Both the position numbers and the translations under genes were made by a program. Shown piece by piece: positions 61,792-64,000 of a stretch of 64,000 nucleotides of DNA (position 1 is the stretch's first letter; every line of letters begins with the position of its first letter). The notes below the pieces were generated by a model, which worked only from the letters and a program-made list of their open reading frames with translations, was not told where the DNA came from and did not search any database. The stretch comes from Vanilla planifolia (Eukaryota; Streptophyta; Magnoliopsida; Asparagales; Orchidaceae), in NCBI GenBank assembly GCA_023846275.1, contig CM043865.1:9164068-9228067 (forward strand), given 5' to 3'.

Positions 61792-63681
61792 ATACGGAAA
61801 TAAACAAAGTGTAGAAAAAGAACATGTTGTTGTGACTTTTGAGGAATAGCAAATGGGACAAGCAAGATGGAGGACTAAGCAAAGAGTACATCTATAGAAA
61901 GCATTTGATTTAAGTTGAATGAGATACATTTAAGATCTAATCACAAATATTTTCACGTGTTCGTTTAAAATTCGTTAGAGTCGTCTTTTTTGCAAGTAAT
62001 TTCTTTTGAGTCCTAGGTGAAAACATTTCAGGTTGTGGAAGGCCAAGCAGAGGATGCATTAGAAGCATGCATTTGAGTTATGTTAAATGGGATACATTCA
62101 AGATATAATCACAAATATTTTCATGTTTTCTTTTAAAAATTCATTATAAACTCATTTTTTTCAACTAATTCTTAGGATTCCTAGGTGAAAACATTTCAGG
62201 TCATAATCAAACCATAATCATTTCAACTCTTTGATATTCATCCACCCTTTTATGAGAATCAGCACATCTTTTAATACTTGGAGCTTTTTATAATTTTTTA
62301 TAATATCCTTGTGATGCTGAATATGTTGTGCAAGTGAGAACATGAATTCCTGTGAACTATATACAACAGATAATTTTATAAGGTCTAATGGCATCTTAGG
62401 TTCCTTTCATTGTCTATATTAAAAGGGTTCATACATCTAGGCTTATTTATTGAATTATTATAAATGAATTTAGTTATAACTTGTGCATATTCCATGCCAT
62501 TTCATGTTAAAGATGACAAATTGCGAAGATTTCTTAGTCAATTTAGTTTGATCATCATTTGGATAGTGATATGTAATAGAAAATAATAATTTAAACTATC
62601 ATCGTTATGCTCTTCAAACCTAACTCATCAACCTCACTTTATGATCATGGAAATTTTTTTTTTATTTGTCTTCAAAGCTACATTACTTCATGAAAGATTT
62701 ATTCAATGTAAGTGCTTTTTTCTGTTAAGGTAGCAAACTTGCCATCTTTGAATCCTATAATCACAATCTATTAGAATCATTACACCTAATAAGACTGGCA
62801 ACAAGCGCAAAATTTGTATCAACATCTTGAGCATTCAAGAGGGGTATATATGTCACAATTTTGTATCCTCAGTAGTCATTTCAAGGTTATGGGCCACAAG
62901 TCAAGCTATATCCTTTTAAGTACTAAACATTATGTCTTTTTTGTCTCTATCGAAAAGGCTCAATGCACCCCTTGTATAGAAGTCTTCATCGAGGAATGCC
63001 TTTAAAGAAGAATCACACATAAAAAAACCCCTTAAATAAGAACCTATGTCACACTATTGTTAGAACTATAGAGCAGGGTGTAAAACCTACACTTATAATT
63101 AATTTTTTGATTGCTAATGAATCCCACACCCATGTGCCCATTGACATCTTTTTTAGTTCTTTTGGAGATTTTTCATAGTAAGAATGTAGACAAAGAATAA
63201 GTATTCTTTCCATTCTGGGATTTGCAGCTAATTTATGGAGTTTGCATTAGATATCTCCTTCGGTTAGCACTGGGAACAAAAAGGGAACCATCATAGATGA
63301 ACAAAAAAACTTGAAGCTCACTAGTTATAAGAATAAAGTTATCGATAACAGTGGTAAGCTTTCTCCGATATTAAAAGGAAAAAAAAAGAACTAGATGAAT
63401 TTAGAAGTACGAATTAAGATGAATAAAATTCAAATGAATATATATACTTAAAATCAAATAAATCGATATATTGTGTGTTGGATTTCAACTGGAATTCTGG
63501 ATTGGCAACTGTTGCTCCTCTATCAACAACTGTATGTTAAGTTCTTTGAATTCTCTTACCCTTTTGTTTTTTTATGTAATAATATTACTTAATTTTATGC
63601 TTTTACTACTCTTCTCTATTTTAGTCAGTTAATATGTTTCTGCTATTATTAGCAGCGCTCCCTTCTATACACTGTTTGGTC
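61792..63681. other. Unassigned AT-rich DNA with a local duplication
   Basis: ACATTTAAGATCTAATCACAAATATTTTCACGT (61928 on) and ACATTCAAGATATAATCACAAATATTTTCATGT (62090 on) head two related stretches of about 120 bases, each ending TCCTAGGTGAAAACATTTCAGGT. No gene recognised; short frames at 62800-63005 have no known domain. Confidence 0.45.
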
Positions 63682-63704
63682 AAAAAAAAAAAAAAAAAAA
63701 AAAA
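63682..63704 (+). repeat. Poly(A) tract
   Basis: Twenty-three consecutive A, just before the candidate exon at the window's right edge. Confidence 0.95.
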
Positions 63705-63728
63705 TCTGTGTGCTGATTCATGTTGCAG

Positions 63729-63856
63729 AGGCACCTGCTTCCGCGGTAGAAACCTCAGTTAATGTTCACACTCTTCAAGAAGTATTCGGCCTACTGCTTT
63801 CTCGTAACAAAGGATTTATTCAGCACCGATTATTGCGTTTGAAAAAGAATTTTTGA
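63729..63856 (+). other. Low-confidence candidate terminal exon at the right edge
   Basis: A good acceptor (TTCATGTTGCAG, ending 63728) is followed by an open frame with less AT bias than its surroundings. It encodes EAPASAVETSVNVHTLQE, then VFGLLLSRNKGFIQHRLLRL, to a stop at 63854-63856. The segment does not match the missing C-terminus of the RRG family and no domain was recognised. It may be a gene fragment or chance. A donor-like ..ACTGTATGTTAAG at 63528-63540 lies upstream, but the phases do not join cleanly. Confidence 0.2.
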
Positions 63857-64000
63857 AAAAATATTTTAGAAGTAAGCTACTGAAAAGATATTTACGTGAC
63901 CAGAAAATGAGAAATTATAAACATTATTTGCTAAATTTTTAATGTTTTGAAGATCGAAACAAAAAAGTGCTTTTGTAAGTCATCACAGACCGTACTTAAA

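Noticed and set aside
62800-63005. 63-codon frame considered as a small gene
   Set aside because: No domain, signal or homologue recognised; surrounded by repeat-like DNA.

Overview
This window is nuclear DNA of a flowering plant. It is AT-rich and holds four recognisable protein genes in a background of decayed retrotransposons. The genes have GC-rich exons, typical plant splice sites (GT..AG with T-rich acceptors) and plant-specific protein families. GC-rich first exons with AT-rich surroundings fit a non-grass monocot, but the species cannot be fixed from the sequence alone.

Layout. (1) About 1-2.1 kb: decayed LTR-retrotransposon material. (2) 2.88-3.85 kb, minus strand: an intronless GARP/G2-like transcription factor of the LUX/PCL1/BOA clock family. 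A perfect Evening Element and a palindromic G-box lie just upstream. (3) 4.1-9.6 kb: AT-rich spacer with a three-copy tandem repeat and a long (TA)n tract. (4) 9.90-11.01 kb, plus strand: a RING-H2 E3 ubiquitin ligase of the RDUF/DUF1117 family. LUX and RDUF genes are also near neighbours at two Arabidopsis loci, so this looks like ancient conserved linkage. (5) 14.07-14.54 kb, plus strand: a two-exon gene for a small predicted plastid membrane protein with a half-size DnaJ-type zinc motif, preceded by two I-box motifs. (6) 14.6-23.7 kb: AT-rich, transposon-derived spacer. (7) 24.04-44.02 kb, plus strand: five exons of a DUF155/RMD1-family gene matching RETARDED ROOT GROWTH (RRG, mitochondrial). 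Its introns are inflated to 6.3 and 12.5 kb by retrotransposon debris, and its C-terminal exons are not visible in the remaining 20 kb. (8) 44-64 kb: transposon-rich DNA, either a further giant RRG intron or downstream sequence. It contains an internally deleted Ty3/gypsy element (46.9-50.1 kb), a degenerate L1-type LINE (50.2-54.5 kb), a gypsy gag-protease remnant (55.2-56.5 kb), a 171-bp tandem duplication, and a GAG-only LTR element with both LTRs, a primer binding site and an intact zinc knuckle (59.1-61.8 kb).

The four genes do not form a pathway. The LUX-like gene is a predicted evening-complex DNA-binding component. The RING protein is a predicted ubiquitin ligase. The DnaJ-type protein is predicted to sit in a plastid membrane, and the RRG-like protein in mitochondria. 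I found no CRISPR array, rRNA, tRNA or convincing new multi-gene system. The most useful observations are the LUX-RDUF linkage, the small zinc-motif membrane protein, the transposon-inflated and apparently incomplete RRG gene, and the GAG-only LTR element.
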